Notes: generated by a model not told the origin, from the sequence alone. DNA of 64,000 bases from JAUVZL01 sp965603515 (GCA_965603515.1 CBFDDH010000003.1:35932-99931), one strand, 5' to 3'. Shown: positions 46,570 through 56,332, counted from the stretch's first letter. Program-made: numbers and translations.

Positions 46570-47034
46570 TTACTCTTTGCTGGGAAATCTGAATTTCCCG
46601 TATTCCCATATCAAGATTTTCCTGAACCCCTCCTCAGTGCGGTTGCGGTATATTATCCTCACATCACTATTGGGTTTCAGGTCGATCTCTTGATTATTTC
46701 TTAGATACGGAACAAAATCATTGTCCAAAAGGTCGCGCAACCGATCAATCATTTCCCTGGCAGCGTCGACCCTGTCTTCAGTACCGTAAATCTGAATGAT
46801 GACTATGTCATCCGCTTGATCATAATATGCATGCAATGGGGCGTTGTGCTGCTCAATAACGGTCTTCCATTTTGATAGGGAATAGAAGTTAAGCTGGATC
46901 GCTGCCATGTCCCCCTGGGAAAACTCGTATGTATCAGACAATACAGCAGATCCCATAACAACTGTGAGAAAAAGCAAAAAAGAGCTAACCATCAATCCTC
47001 CCGGTTCAACGCTTTTACGGATTAATTGAGCCAT
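46570..47034 (-). CDS. uncharacterised protein with one N-terminal membrane helix
   Basis: 154 residues from ATG 47034, chosen because AAAGGAGG lies 8 nt upstream. A hydrophobic helix at about residues 14-31 is followed by a soluble, mostly alpha/beta part with FSLSKWKTVIEQHNAPLHAYYD and DRVDAAREMIDRLRDLLDN. Not recognised; likely periplasmic or anchored. Next downstream, 18 nt away, is the GIY-YIG-like gene. Confidence 0.65.
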   Translation of the reverse strand: MAQLIRKSVEPGGLMVSSFLLFLTVVMGSAVLSDTYEFSQGDMAAIQLNFYSLSKWKTVIEQHNAPLHAYYDQADDIVIIQIYGTEDRVDAAREMIDRLRDLLDNDFVPYLRNNQEIDLKPNSDVRIIYRNRTEEGFRKILIWEYGKFRFPSKE

Positions 47035-47150
47035 TAATTTACCTCCTTTAACTAAAATCAGTCCACCCAAATTCCACTGGCCTCAAGCGATATATGACAG
47101 AAATAAGCTAAATATGTAGCAAGTTCTCTGCGTCAAATGGAATAAACTAT

Positions 47151-47759
47151 CTATTCTCTTGAATAATGTGCAGTGTCCTTACTTATGAGGTCCTCGATAG
47201 TCTTCCAGAAAGCATCAACATCTGCTGTCATTATCACAAGATTGTGTTTTTTACCATGAAGATCAATTGCTCGGTTCTCTAAAATCTTCTCCTTTTGAAA
47301 ACCAACAGATTCAAATACTTTTATCACTGCATACTGGTTTTCAACTACCTCTGCAACAAGTCTGTTCATCTTTAAACTGAGTGCAAGATAAAATATCTCC
47401 TTAGCCAATAGAGTCCCTAATCCGCGGCGGCGAACGCTCCTGTCCGTCACAATACGGATCTCTCCTACATTTGGTGACTGGTCAGTCGTTCTCTTATGTA
47501 ATGTGGCATCGCCTATAATCCTGTCATCTAGCTCCGCTAATATTGGAATCACATGTTCGTAATTCAGCTTCTGAGCCCATGATTCAATAACTTTAGGGTC
47601 TGTGACATCATTTTTCAAAAATAACCTATCCTCTTCTGGGAGTCCTGAGAAGAATTTTAGGAGCTTCTGCTCATCTTTCTTGACCATAGGACGGAGAATG
47701 ACTTTTTCTCCGCTTCTTATGGTTACCTCTTTTGGATAATCTTTTAACATCGATTTCAT
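47151..47759 (-). CDS. GNAT-family acetyltransferase
   Basis: 202 residues. It shows the GNAT layout: LRPMVKKDEQKLLKFF, IIGDATLHKR (strand 4), then motif A RRRGLGTLLAKEIFYLAL around residues 112-129, which binds the acetyl-CoA pyrophosphate, and NRLVAEVVENQYAVIKVFESVGF. The substrate cannot be told. GAAAGGGGA lies near the start. Confidence 0.87.
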   Translation of the reverse strand: MKSMLKDYPKEVTIRSGEKVILRPMVKKDEQKLLKFFSGLPEEDRLFLKNDVTDPKVIESWAQKLNYEHVIPILAELDDRIIGDATLHKRTTDQSPNVGEIRIVTDRSVRRRGLGTLLAKEIFYLALSLKMNRLVAEVVENQYAVIKVFESVGFQKEKILENRAIDLHGKKHNLVIMTADVDAFWKTIEDLISKDTAHYSRE

Positions 47760-47808
47760 TCCCCTTTCTAATAGTTATACGCTCATAATTATTTTCACCA
47801 ATTGCCTT

Positions 47809-48147
47809 TTACGCTTCCTGTGTCAATTGCTGGAGGATTTTCTGTACTTCTTTCACATCATCTTCGCTAACCATCAATCGGGCTGGGTCAGCACATGAAT
47901 ACGCAATCTGGAGATGTTCACCTTTAATAAAGTACTCTATCCCGACATCATCTAAAACAGATTTAACTAACGCTAGCTCCCCTGCATTTGAAGTAATCAG
48001 AACCTCAATATAATTCATTTTAGGATGAACATGTTTTCTCTTCTCTGTTTTCCTCTCTTCTGGCAATCTATCTACCAACGGAATATCGCAGTCAGCGCAT
48101 AGTGTAATACCGGTCACATATTCAGCCTTGCATTTTGGACAAAACAT
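47809..48147 (-). CDS. DUF2007-type protein with N-terminal zinc ribbon
   Basis: 112 residues. A zinc ribbon with Cys3, Cys6, Cys17 and Cys20 (CPKCKAEYVTGITLCADC) is followed by the DUF2007 core (MNYIEVLITSNAGELALVKSVLDD, ARLMVSEDDVKEVQKIL). DUF2007 proteins are proposed signal-transducing or regulatory proteins, function unknown. GGAG precedes the ATG. Confidence 0.85.
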   Translation of the reverse strand: MFCPKCKAEYVTGITLCADCDIPLVDRLPEERKTEKRKHVHPKMNYIEVLITSNAGELALVKSVLDDVGIEYFIKGEHLQIAYSCADPARLMVSEDDVKEVQKILQQLTQEA

Positions 48148-48203
48148 AGTTTTACTCCCTGAGAAAATCAGCCAGTAACTTGTCTTTTCCTTCTTTCTGG
48201 TAC

Positions 48204-49553
48204 TCAGTTCCCACTTTTACGATTGGTGATATCGGATATCATTGCCAGGATTTGTGCTATTTTACCATGTTCATCCCATATTTGCATTGCCAGAACTTCA
48301 CCAAGAAATTTTTCTCCATTTTTGGTAACGAATTCAAGCTCATATGCCGGTACAACTTTCCCCAGCAGTCTCTGAAAAAATTTCTTCATTGCCGTGACCT
48401 TACCTGATTTTGTGAGAAACGGATACAGAATATGATCTTTTCCAATCATTTCATCAGGTTCATATCCGAGCCAATCACATATTTTCTTATTCACATCTAT
48501 GATATGCCCTTCAGTATCCAGGAGTATAAAACCTTGCGGAGAATTTTCAAATATCTTTCTATATTTCATCTCGCTTTCTTCCAGAGCCTTCCCCATTTTC
48601 ATTCGAAGTGTAATGTCACGCGCTACTATGGTCACTCCGGTAGTGTTTCCGTTAATATCTAGGAGGGGTGATACCCTGGCACTAAACCAGAGTGTTGCAC
48701 CAGGTAGTTCCCATGGATAATCAAGCTGCTGACTATTATTCGTCTTTATACATGCGCGGATGACTTTTTCGAAATCCTGAGCCACCCGACGCGGGAAGAC
48801 ATCTCTGAGTGACTTACCTATATACTCCTCAGTCTTCGCATAAATATCTGGATCCGGGTGTTCGGGTGATTGATAGTATTCCACGAAACGTAAATCCATA
48901 TCGAGGATAAAGATAAAATCTTCCATCGAGGTTATGATCGAACGCAACCTCTCCTCGTGTTCCCGCACGGCTTCTTCTGCTCGCCTACGCCTGGTGATAT
49001 CTCGTAGCGCCACGACCGCACCTTCTATTTCCTCATCACTTTTAATGAGCTTAGTGCTTGCTTCCATACATACGATGCTACCGTCCTTGGCATTTAGTTC
49101 AAGTTCGGTAACGTCGGTTGCTTTACCCATGGTAATTGCATCCCTAAAACTCTTTGCTAATTTGGGGATTTCCTCTGCTGGAATTGCACCAGACTTAGCA
49201 AAGTGTTTTCCTATAAGGTCATCGGCTTTGAACCCAAGGATATCCTCGATACTCTTATTGATATCGACAAGCGTACCATACTTGTTAACCTGGAGAATGA
49301 TGTCATTACTGGCTTCGAATATTCTCTTCAGTTTCTTTGTCACTTGTTCCAGTTCATTACACGAGTCTCTCGTGTCATCTGCAGCATGTCTAATCTCACT
49401 TATCATCTCATTAAAACCTTTTGCAATAGCAACTAAATCAGTATTGCTGCCTGATAATTTGATCTTGGTGGAGAAATCACCGTTGGCTGCTCTCGCAAGT
49501 CCATTAATAATCTCTTGTAGCTCTTTGTTTTCCCTGTCTTTCATCTTCTCCAT
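48204..49553 (-). CDS. PAS-domain sensor protein without kinase domain
   Basis: 449 residues from ATG 49553. A HAMP-like N-terminal segment (ELQEIINGLARAANGDFSTKI) is followed by three PAS/PAC units near residues 80-195, 205-330 and 330-449, each ending with a D(I/T)TxR-type stretch (ALRDITRRRRAEEAV, VARDITLRMKM, MISDITNRK). No histidine kinase, GGDEF or output domain follows, so it must act through another protein or be truncated. It has no membrane segment. A start at TTG 49580 is possible but lies in the -10 box. Confidence 0.8.
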   Translation of the reverse strand: MEKMKDRENKELQEIINGLARAANGDFSTKIKLSGSNTDLVAIAKGFNEMISEIRHAADDTRDSCNELEQVTKKLKRIFEASNDIILQVNKYGTLVDINKSIEDILGFKADDLIGKHFAKSGAIPAEEIPKLAKSFRDAITMGKATDVTELELNAKDGSIVCMEASTKLIKSDEEIEGAVVALRDITRRRRAEEAVREHEERLRSIITSMEDFIFILDMDLRFVEYYQSPEHPDPDIYAKTEEYIGKSLRDVFPRRVAQDFEKVIRACIKTNNSQQLDYPWELPGATLWFSARVSPLLDINGNTTGVTIVARDITLRMKMGKALEESEMKYRKIFENSPQGFILLDTEGHIIDVNKKICDWLGYEPDEMIGKDHILYPFLTKSGKVTAMKKFFQRLLGKVVPAYELEFVTKNGEKFLGEVLAMQIWDEHGKIAQILAMISDITNRKSGN

Positions 49554-49568
49554 GGCAAGTCTCGTACC

Positions 49569-49596
49569 ATTATATAACAAATACGAGAAATGTCAA
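49569..49596 (-). promoter_or_regulatory. promoter of the PAS sensor gene
   Basis: TTGACA (49591-49596), 16-nt spacer, TATAAT (49569-49574), 15 nt to ATG 49553. Confidence 0.85.
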
Positions 49597-49636
49597 CGTG
49601 ACCAAGATACCTGGATATGTATTTGGCTGATATCGG

Positions 49637-52069
49637 TTAAAACACCTCTTCATCCTCAAACTCTTCATGTCTCTCATCACGCACGCGTTCGGGTTTGTAG
49701 TTGTTGAAGTTATATCTGATAGTGAGCGTGAAAACAGGTGACTTGCGGTTAAACTCGCTGTGCGAATGGAAATCAACACCCTCGGAAATGACATCGTATT
49801 GAGCAGTGCTAAAGATGTCGCGCACCTGAATGGTGGCGCTTAGTTTCTTGCCCTGGAAACTTTGCTTGAATGCAACATTGGTTATGAAGAAACCTGCACG
49901 CTCTCCCTGGGATGATACTGCAGGACTGTTATACATACCGATGATCTGGATGCGGGTCAGACTTCCGATTTTCACAGTGTTATTAACTCTTGTGCTCCAA
50001 TTAAAACTCTCCCGGGTGAAAGAATCCCCGTATAATACACCCTCAATCTGATAGTTATACACATTGCCGGTAAGATTCAGACTTAACCATTTGAATAAAT
50101 CCCATGCTACCATCATTTCAGATCCAAGCGTATAATCGGTTCCCACATTTTCCAATGTATGGAGTATGATATTGGCGTCGTAGACCGAGCGAACACGTTC
50201 CACCTTATTATAAGTTATTCTATGATAAGCCTCAAAAGAAAACATGCTCTTACCGAAATTTTTTTGATAACCCAGTTCGTATGCATCAATGTACTCGGGT
50301 TGAAGGGTCGGATTGCCTCTTCGAACATTATAAGCGTTCGACCATGTTTCGAAAGGCTCAAGATACCACCCTCTCGGACGATCAATCCTGCGGGCATAGT
50401 TAACCATGATCTGGTGGTGACCAGGGAATTCATACGAAACATGCGCGCTGGGAAAATAATCCCAACGGTCAATTGTGAACCTTTCATTTTCACCAATGAG
50501 TTCTATGAGACGATATGTATATTCACCGCGTATACCTCCCTGATAACCAAAGCTTCCTAATTCACCTGAGTACAGAGTATAGAGTGAGTGAATATCGCGG
50601 TCATAATCTACCGCATGACTGAATTCAGATCTGAACTCGTACTCACCAGTGGCAGGGTTGTATTCGTACGATTCAGTGATATTCTCGTTACGGCTGATTC
50701 TACACTGATAACCGATCTCAAAACGGTCCGTTCCCCATAATGATCTGAAGTAATCAAGCTTTGCCCGCAACCGAGTTGATGGACCTTGTTCCGTAGATGT
50801 CTGCCCGCTTGTAATTGCACCATCCGTATCAAGGAGTTCATTGCTTGATTCTTCATCCCCATGCCGCCTGCTGAAATTGACCTGTCCGGAAATCTCATGT
50901 TCCTTTTTCTTGAAAGTATGACAATAATCCGCGACCGCTGAATAGAAACTTCTGCCGCGTTCTGAACTGCTTTCACTGATGTACAGATCACGTGTATCTC
51001 CGGGTTCTGTCCATTCATTAAAATCAAGCACTGACGAGTGTTCCATGGACATTCCACCATACCTTACATTTATAGACCAGATGTCATTGGCACTTAGGTA
51101 CAGATCTATACCGCTTCTCAATCCGTAGTGTTCCCTGCCCCGATAGAAATCACCATCAGAATAAACAAATGACGTAGTATCCCCCGTTATTGTGTAGCTC
51201 TCGGTCAGAAAACTGCCCGGGTAAACGTTATTATTGTAATCAATACCCAAATAGACCTGATATTTTTTTTGTTTGTGATTTAATAAAAAATCGCCACCGT
51301 ATTTCTCATTAAAACCAGCATTCAAGTTTACTATACCGTTTATCCCTTTGAGTTCTGCTCTTTTTGTAATGATATTGATAATACCAGATATGCCATCTGG
51401 ATCATACTTTGCTGAAGGATTGGTGATTATTTCGATATTCTCGATCGTGCTAGCTGGGATCTGTTGCAACACATCACTGGCTTCCAGCACGGTCGGTCGC
51501 CCATCGATCAGAACCGTGAAATTGGCACTGCCACGCAGGCTGACATTCCCTTCAATATCAACGGTCACGGACGGAACATTTTCAAGAACATCGACTGCAG
51601 TACCTGACACAGCAGTATAGTATTTGCTCACATTAATCACTTTTTTGTCGATCTTAAACTCTATGGGGGATTTTTCAGCCACAACCTCAACTCCGTCCAC
51701 AATAAGAACAGCTTGTTCCAAAAAGATAGTTCCAAGATCAATACCTGGCTGATCAGGATTGATCTCAATCGTATCGATGACAGTTGTGGTGTATCCCATA
51801 AACGACACTTGAAGAGTATAGACTCCAGACTTAACCCCGGTCATCCGAAAACTACCGTTTTGATTTGTAATCGTCCCGGTGATTTGAGATTTACTGTCTT
51901 TCTCATACAAAACGACATTGGCATATTCCAGTGGTACCTCAAGTTCAGAGTCAAGCACACGACCAATGATCGCACGTGACGGGATTGTTCCTTTCTGATT
52001 ATCATCTGAATAACCGCTGATGGTTACTGCAAAAATCAAACCGAACAATACAATAGATATTCTTGTCAT
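49637..52069 (-). CDS. TonB-dependent-receptor-type outer-membrane protein with CarboxypepD_reg-like N-terminal domain
   Basis: 810 residues. Signal peptide 1-20; a carboxypeptidase-regulatory-like domain (ALIGRVLDSELEVPLEYANVVL, here around residues 34-55; FMGYTTTVIDTIEI); a plug domain (INVSKYYTAVSGTAVDVLENVPSVTVDIEGNVSLRGSANFTVLIDGRP, around 145-195); then a long barrel typical of the OMP_b-brl_3 family (PF14905), ending in Phe after an acidic tail (EEFEDEEVF). It takes up a large ligand across the outer membrane in a TonB-driven way, substrate unknown. No transporter gene is next to it. Confidence 0.9.
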   Translation of the reverse strand: MTRISIVLFGLIFAVTISGYSDDNQKGTIPSRAIIGRVLDSELEVPLEYANVVLYEKDSKSQITGTITNQNGSFRMTGVKSGVYTLQVSFMGYTTTVIDTIEINPDQPGIDLGTIFLEQAVLIVDGVEVVAEKSPIEFKIDKKVINVSKYYTAVSGTAVDVLENVPSVTVDIEGNVSLRGSANFTVLIDGRPTVLEASDVLQQIPASTIENIEIITNPSAKYDPDGISGIINIITKRAELKGINGIVNLNAGFNEKYGGDFLLNHKQKKYQVYLGIDYNNNVYPGSFLTESYTITGDTTSFVYSDGDFYRGREHYGLRSGIDLYLSANDIWSINVRYGGMSMEHSSVLDFNEWTEPGDTRDLYISESSSERGRSFYSAVADYCHTFKKKEHEISGQVNFSRRHGDEESSNELLDTDGAITSGQTSTEQGPSTRLRAKLDYFRSLWGTDRFEIGYQCRISRNENITESYEYNPATGEYEFRSEFSHAVDYDRDIHSLYTLYSGELGSFGYQGGIRGEYTYRLIELIGENERFTIDRWDYFPSAHVSYEFPGHHQIMVNYARRIDRPRGWYLEPFETWSNAYNVRRGNPTLQPEYIDAYELGYQKNFGKSMFSFEAYHRITYNKVERVRSVYDANIILHTLENVGTDYTLGSEMMVAWDLFKWLSLNLTGNVYNYQIEGVLYGDSFTRESFNWSTRVNNTVKIGSLTRIQIIGMYNSPAVSSQGERAGFFITNVAFKQSFQGKKLSATIQVRDIFSTAQYDVISEGVDFHSHSEFNRKSPVFTLTIRYNFNNYKPERVRDERHEEFEDEEVF

Positions 52070-52206
52070 TAGTGGTCTTTTCTCACATTCATAATTTAGC
52101 TATTCTGCTTAATTATGTATTTTGTTCCGCGTAGCGAGAATCCTCTTTTACGGGTAGTTTCACGTGTTTATCTTTTCTCCTCGGCTCTTCTTCCCTTGTC
52201 TCCTCG

Positions 52207-52551
52207 TTATTCTTTCGCCCACAACCCCATTATATTTTCACAGGGATCAGTAAACAAACCATAAAATCCATATTCTGGAGAGATACCTGTCTTACCCTTA
52301 ACTGTCTTTCCTCCAGCCGCTTCAATTTCCTTGAGTTTCGTTTCAATATCCTCGACCTTAATGTACAAAACTACGCCTTCTTGAACCGGTTTGGTCGCGG
52401 TCGTAAAACCGCCACCATCATCATCAGGTGTCGAGAATTCAAAATAATCCGGGTTACTCTCGTTTACCTTCCAACCAAAAATACTGCTGTAAAACTTACT
52501 GGATTTGCTTGGATCGGTTGTTGGAATTTCAATATGGCAAAATCCATGCAT
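52207..52551 (-). CDS. VOC/glyoxalase-like protein
   Basis: 114 residues from ATG 52551 with AAAGGAGG before it. It has the vicinal-oxygen-chelate pattern MHGFCHIEIPTTDPSKSSKFYSSIFGWKV and ISPEYGFYGLFTDPCENIMGLW. Such proteins bind metals and small molecules; the reaction cannot be told. The gene has its own promoter. Confidence 0.87.
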   Translation of the reverse strand: MHGFCHIEIPTTDPSKSSKFYSSIFGWKVNESNPDYFEFSTPDDDGGGFTTATKPVQEGVVLYIKVEDIETKLKEIEAAGGKTVKGKTGISPEYGFYGLFTDPCENIMGLWAKE

Positions 52552-52567
52552 ACTACCTCCTTTTAAT

Positions 52568-52596
52568 ATAATATGCTGAAACATACTTGAAGTCAA
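52568..52596 (-). promoter_or_regulatory. promoter of the VOC-like gene
   Basis: TTGACT (52591-52596), 17-nt spacer, TATTAT (52568-52573), then a 16-nt leader with the Shine-Dalgarno site. It overlaps the end of the upstream gene. Confidence 0.7.
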
Positions 52597-53189
52597 TACA
52601 CCATAGTCATGATTGTTCCCGAAATAAGCGGGATGAGCAAATTGTCATTGATCTTCAAGGGCAGTAATTCGGCAAACGTAGCCACGAGTGCACCAATAAG
52701 CGAAAGCCGAAAACCTAATAATACGTTTGCGATAATAAAACAAACCAGGAAACATGCCATGCTTCCTTCGATTGTCTTGTCAAAAATCTTAATTTTACCG
52801 AATGTACCACCGATAAAAGACGCTATTGTATCGCCAAATGCTAAAAAGCATAGCACGACTACTGCAATATCTTTGGGAAATAGAAAAATGCTCAAGAAAG
52901 ATGCTAGTAAGAAATAAGTCGTCGTGTTAAATTGCGTTTTTTCATATTCTCGAATCAGAAAAGAGTATTTAGTTATAAATCTTTGGTTCAGTGATGGAAT
53001 TCTCAAACGAATAATATCAAAGGTCAGAAACAATAAGAAAAAAAACGCAATGATTGCCAGCACTGTTACTTTTGCCAAAGGCACGAAATAGTATAATATC
53101 GGGATGATCCCGCCAAAAACGTGCCAGATCATTCGCCAGGGATTGAACATTTTGTTATCAACTCGTTTGCCTGAGATCGCCTTTCCCAT
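52593..53189 (-). CDS. dolichol-kinase/phosphatidate-cytidylyltransferase-like membrane protein
   Basis: 198 residues, about six helices. GDTIASFIGGTFGKIKIFDKTIEGSMACF (around residue 118-146) is the signature of the CTP-dependent dolichol/phytol kinase and cytidylyltransferase superfamily. It probably phosphorylates or activates a polyprenol or phospholipid precursor. The -10 box of its promoter ends 12 nt before the ATG. Confidence 0.8.
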   Translation of the reverse strand: MGKAISGKRVDNKMFNPWRMIWHVFGGIIPILYYFVPLAKVTVLAIIAFFFLLFLTFDIIRLRIPSLNQRFITKYSFLIREYEKTQFNTTTYFLLASFLSIFLFPKDIAVVVLCFLAFGDTIASFIGGTFGKIKIFDKTIEGSMACFLVCFIIANVLLGFRLSLIGALVATFAELLPLKINDNLLIPLISGTIMTMVY

Positions 53190-53201
53190 TTTCTTTAATG
53201 A

Positions 53202-53229
53202 ACTATAGACGCAATCAGTTTAATGTCAA
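53202..53229 (-). promoter_or_regulatory. promoter of the dolichol-kinase-like gene
   Basis: TTGACA (53224-53229), 16-nt spacer, TATAGT (53202-53207), 12 nt to ATG 53189. Confidence 0.8.
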
Positions 53230-53583
53230 GCTATCAGAACTCCCTACTCCCTATTTATCCTGTGAGATGCAAAGCATATTTCACCGGGACGCCCTACGCT
53301 CTCCTAATACCATACTGCCATTGCCCGACTCGATCGGGCAATCCAGTGTCTTCAACAGAGTGTGTTCTTCGTTTCATCCGTTATCTCTGTTACCCCGTTA
53401 CTCCGACACCCTGATACACCGTTACATATCTTCGCCCTACGCTCTACTCTCTACGCCTTTTAGAATCCTGACGGATTGGAAGTTAGCACTGCGTGCCGGA
53501 ATGATGTTTGTCTATCTTATTCCCATGATTAGTATCATCTTCATAACTTCCTATATTCACAGCTTCATTCATTAATCCTCTTA
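53230..53583. repeat. repeat-rich gap near 53.4 kb
   Basis: No gene seen. Contains CTCCCTACTCCC-type pyrimidine strings, copy 2 of the REP-like hairpin (53297-53347), CGCCCTACGCTCTACTCTCTACGCC (partly shown) and a diverged copy of the 26-bp unit near 53463. Confidence 0.7.
53297..53347. repeat. REP-like hairpin repeat, copy 2
   Basis: Shares about 46 of 51 bases with 7162-7212, including the perfect ATTGCCCGA/TCGGGCAAT stem. Confidence 0.8.
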
Positions 53584-54489
53584 TTAGTTTGTGAGAACAG
53601 GGATATAACGTTTGTCGCGGAACTGATAATAGAAAGATACGATGAGATTGATAAAACTTCTCAATTCTGAATTTTTTTCTACGAATTCATCTTGCAAATA
53701 GATCAAGGATGCGGCAATAATTATTTTATCCATAAATGCTTCACCGGATTCAAGCAGTCCTTTTTTGCTCATTATAATAAGATGATCGATACTTGAAAGA
53801 ACGAATTGGAATTGACCTTCCAGTTTATTAGAATACTCTTTTTTGAGTGAAGCTTTTTTTATATTTTTGATCGCATTAGTTATTGCAGTTTCGAAAACCG
53901 GGTATTCACTTTCAATCAATGCTGCATCATTTCCAGAGATGCCATATGGCTGCCAATCAACATTGAATACCCGATTGGTTCCATACATTCCGTAAATAGA
54001 AGCTAAAAAGACTATATGATTGTGTAAACCTTCAGACAATTTGTCCTGCAGGAATCCCTGAAGCCATTTCAGTGTCATCGCAATGCAAACACGACACATT
54101 ATTTTTTCAATTGATGATCTTTTATCTCCACTTAGTTTCTCGTATATCACAGTAACTTCTGTATTATCGAGCACTATATTCCTGCCTAACATATTTTCAA
54201 AATAACTATAAAGATTATTTGTCCTCAAATAACGCGTCTTATGATCACACTCACTATAGATGCGGTTTACATAATTTTGCACTTGTTTGCGTCCGAGCTT
54301 GAAACATTTTTGACCTTGCGGATATTCAGAAAGTAATTGAAGGTAGGCAACAAAGTTCTCGACGTCACGTTTGGTTATGTGCTGCTCAATCGTAGATTTC
54401 GTCTTCTCATAGAGTGTATCAATTATCTTTTCGCCAGAAGTTTCTTTCAGAGTATATTTGAGGATCCTTTCCAGGTTTTTCAAATGCAT
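53584..54489 (-). CDS. uncharacterised helical protein
   Basis: 301 residues starting MHLKNLERILKYTLKETSG. Not recognised: mainly helical, without signal peptide or membrane segment; has CRVCIAMTLKWLQGFLQDKL near residue 140 and YSNKLEGQFQFVLSSIDHLII near 230. I chose ATG 54489 because the promoter at 54500-54527 lies inside the longer extension upstream. Confidence 0.6.
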   Translation of the reverse strand: MHLKNLERILKYTLKETSGEKIIDTLYEKTKSTIEQHITKRDVENFVAYLQLLSEYPQGQKCFKLGRKQVQNYVNRIYSECDHKTRYLRTNNLYSYFENMLGRNIVLDNTEVTVIYEKLSGDKRSSIEKIMCRVCIAMTLKWLQGFLQDKLSEGLHNHIVFLASIYGMYGTNRVFNVDWQPYGISGNDAALIESEYPVFETAITNAIKNIKKASLKKEYSNKLEGQFQFVLSSIDHLIIMSKKGLLESGEAFMDKIIIAASLIYLQDEFVEKNSELRSFINLIVSFYYQFRDKRYIPVLTN

Positions 54490-54499
54490 TACAATTAGT

Positions 54500-54527
54500 A
54501 TACTATATAGGAAATTGCCAAAGTCAA
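54500..54527 (-). promoter_or_regulatory. near-leaderless promoter of the helical protein
   Basis: TTGACT (54522-54527), 16-nt spacer, TAGTAT (54500-54505), 10 nt to ATG 54489. Confidence 0.72.
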
Positions 54528-54724
54528 TGATCTGGTTGCTCAAACACTACTATAATCGATCAATTCACCCACGCCCCTTATGAAGAAGCGAGGTTCATTT
54601 GGCGTTGATCTGTTGTCGTGTCCGATAAACCGAATAACTACATTCGCCGTTGCCTTAAACTCCCAACTATCTTATTGAAGTAACCTAATTACTGCTCTGT
54701 TCAATTATTCAATAATCTAATAAC

Positions 54725-56332
54725 TTATCTTATAAGGATCAGTTCGTCTGTTTCCACATATTCATCCGTTTGCAGCTTTACAAAATAAACTCCTGTGGGC
54801 AGTTGTCTGCTCTGATCATCTTTACCGTCCCAGCTGATCTGCGTAGGCTGCATCGTGTTATGCGTAGTGCTGCGGCTAAATGATTTTACCATTTCCCCGG
54901 AAATATCATATATCTTCAACTCTATGCTCTCGGCACTTCGCGCTTTGCTGAAATCGATTATAATAGATTTTGTGAACGGATTTGGGTAGGCGCTAAGCAA
55001 AACAGGATTTGAGTGCAGATCAATAAAATCGTTTTCAGAAATCCCCACTATGTCAGTACCGATCATAACGATATCGGCGCCGCGTCCACTAACATTTGCA
55101 TGAATGTGCTTGCCGCAAGCAGTGCCGTAATTGCCGTCGCTGCTTATGTCCGCTGAAAACATCGAACCAGGCATATCGACACTATACAATATGTATGGAA
55201 TAGTATCGCGCTGGAATATATTCACTTCTGGGTTTATATTATCCGCATCACCCCAACTGCAAATTAAAAAGTATTTACCATCATCCGTGATATCGATATC
55301 GCTGGCGCTCTCCTGGTAAACTCCACTGGACATAGGGTAATCATATATCCACAAAGGCACCGATGAACCGACATTATGAACCACCACCTTAATGGTATTG
55401 TGCGAAGTTGTATACCAGCAGGAGACGATCGTAGAACCATTAGTAGATATCGCTATTCTGCTCACATAATGACCTCCGGGATTCCAATTCCATAATTCCT
55501 GATATGATGCCCCGTTCCACTCCATAACCCTGAGACTCGGCCAGCCATAGGCAAGGAGGTTACCGTCTCCAGAGATATCCATAGCGCTATTAGTGAATCC
55601 CATTGAGATCTGAGCGCGCACACTCAGCAGATCACGGTCAAATACAACGATCGTAGAAAGAGCAATAAAAGCGGTATAGCGACCATCTGCATTGATCTTC
55701 ACGTAGCGAGGAAATCCCAGGCCAGAAGCCACATAATCGACCAGCATTGAATCAGTATCGAATAATAATAAATGAGCATCAGTTCCAGATGGCGCGGCTA
55801 TTACGGCAAAAGTCGATCCGTCATCAGCTGCAGCAATCGGTCCGTAGGAATTTACAGCATACGTTAGAAAACTGGTAGTCCAATCTGGTGTACTGTTTCC
55901 CGGATCAGACCATCTGCTCACATTTATGCCCAGGGCATCTTTATCAACTGCTGCTAAGGCAAAAACGCCATCACCAGCATCAGTGTAAAATTCGGTTCCC
56001 GCAAAAGTCCAATCCGGTATACCGCCTCCAGTCAACGCAAATAGTTCGGCTTCCTTTGGAGGATTGAGATATGTACCTGCAAACACATAATTATTAAGAG
56101 TATATGCTGTTGTACGGTAAATAGCATCTGTCAAGTAGGCTGACCATATCACTGAAGCATCATAAAATGTCCTTGAATCATCAGTATTGGGTAACCCCCT
56201 TTCTTGAACAATGATCAATCCATTTTCATTATCACGCAGGAATACTGCTTCGTCCTGGGGCAGGGCAACTAACATAGACCATACAATAGGATTGAGAAGT
56301 ATCACCAATCTTAAGACAATTGTTCTTTTCAT
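54725..56332 (-). CDS. secreted beta-propeller-like protein with T9SS-type C-terminal domain
   Basis: 535 residues from ATG 56332 (GGAGGAG upstream). A signal peptide precedes repeated strands with WD-like spacing (NADGRYTAFIALSTIVVFD, ISGDGNLLAYGW, ISTNGSTIVSCW, ITDDGKYFLICSW, ISSDGNYGTACG), which point to a six- or seven-bladed propeller. The end is a sorting domain (PNPFTKSIIIDF, IYDISGEMVKSF, GVYFVKLQT, ELILIR). The role is unknown. A longer N-terminus upstream is possible but runs through the ribosome site. Confidence 0.8.
   Translation of the reverse strand: MKRTIVLRLVILLNPIVWSMLVALPQDEAVFLRDNENGLIIVQERGLPNTDDSRTFYDASVIWSAYLTDAIYRTTAYTLNNYVFAGTYLNPPKEAELFALTGGGIPDWTFAGTEFYTDAGDGVFALAAVDKDALGINVSRWSDPGNSTPDWTTSFLTYAVNSYGPIAAADDGSTFAVIAAPSGTDAHLLLFDTDSMLVDYVASGLGFPRYVKINADGRYTAFIALSTIVVFDRDLLSVRAQISMGFTNSAMDISGDGNLLAYGWPSLRVMEWNGASYQELWNWNPGGHYVSRIAISTNGSTIVSCWYTTSHNTIKVVVHNVGSSVPLWIYDYPMSSGVYQESASDIDITDDGKYFLICSWGDADNINPEVNIFQRDTIPYILYSVDMPGSMFSADISSDGNYGTACGKHIHANVSGRGADIVMIGTDIVGISENDFIDLHSNPVLLSAYPNPFTKSIIIDFSKARSAESIELKIYDISGEMVKSFSRSTTHNTMQPTQISWDGKDDQSRQLPTGVYFVKLQTDEYVETDELILIR

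Noticed and set aside
52151..52166. A parS-like site (GTTTCACGTG) near 52.15 kb
   Set aside because: Only about 10 of 16 positions fit the usual TGTTTCACGTGAAACA palindrome, one half-site is absent, and it is 47 kb from parAB.
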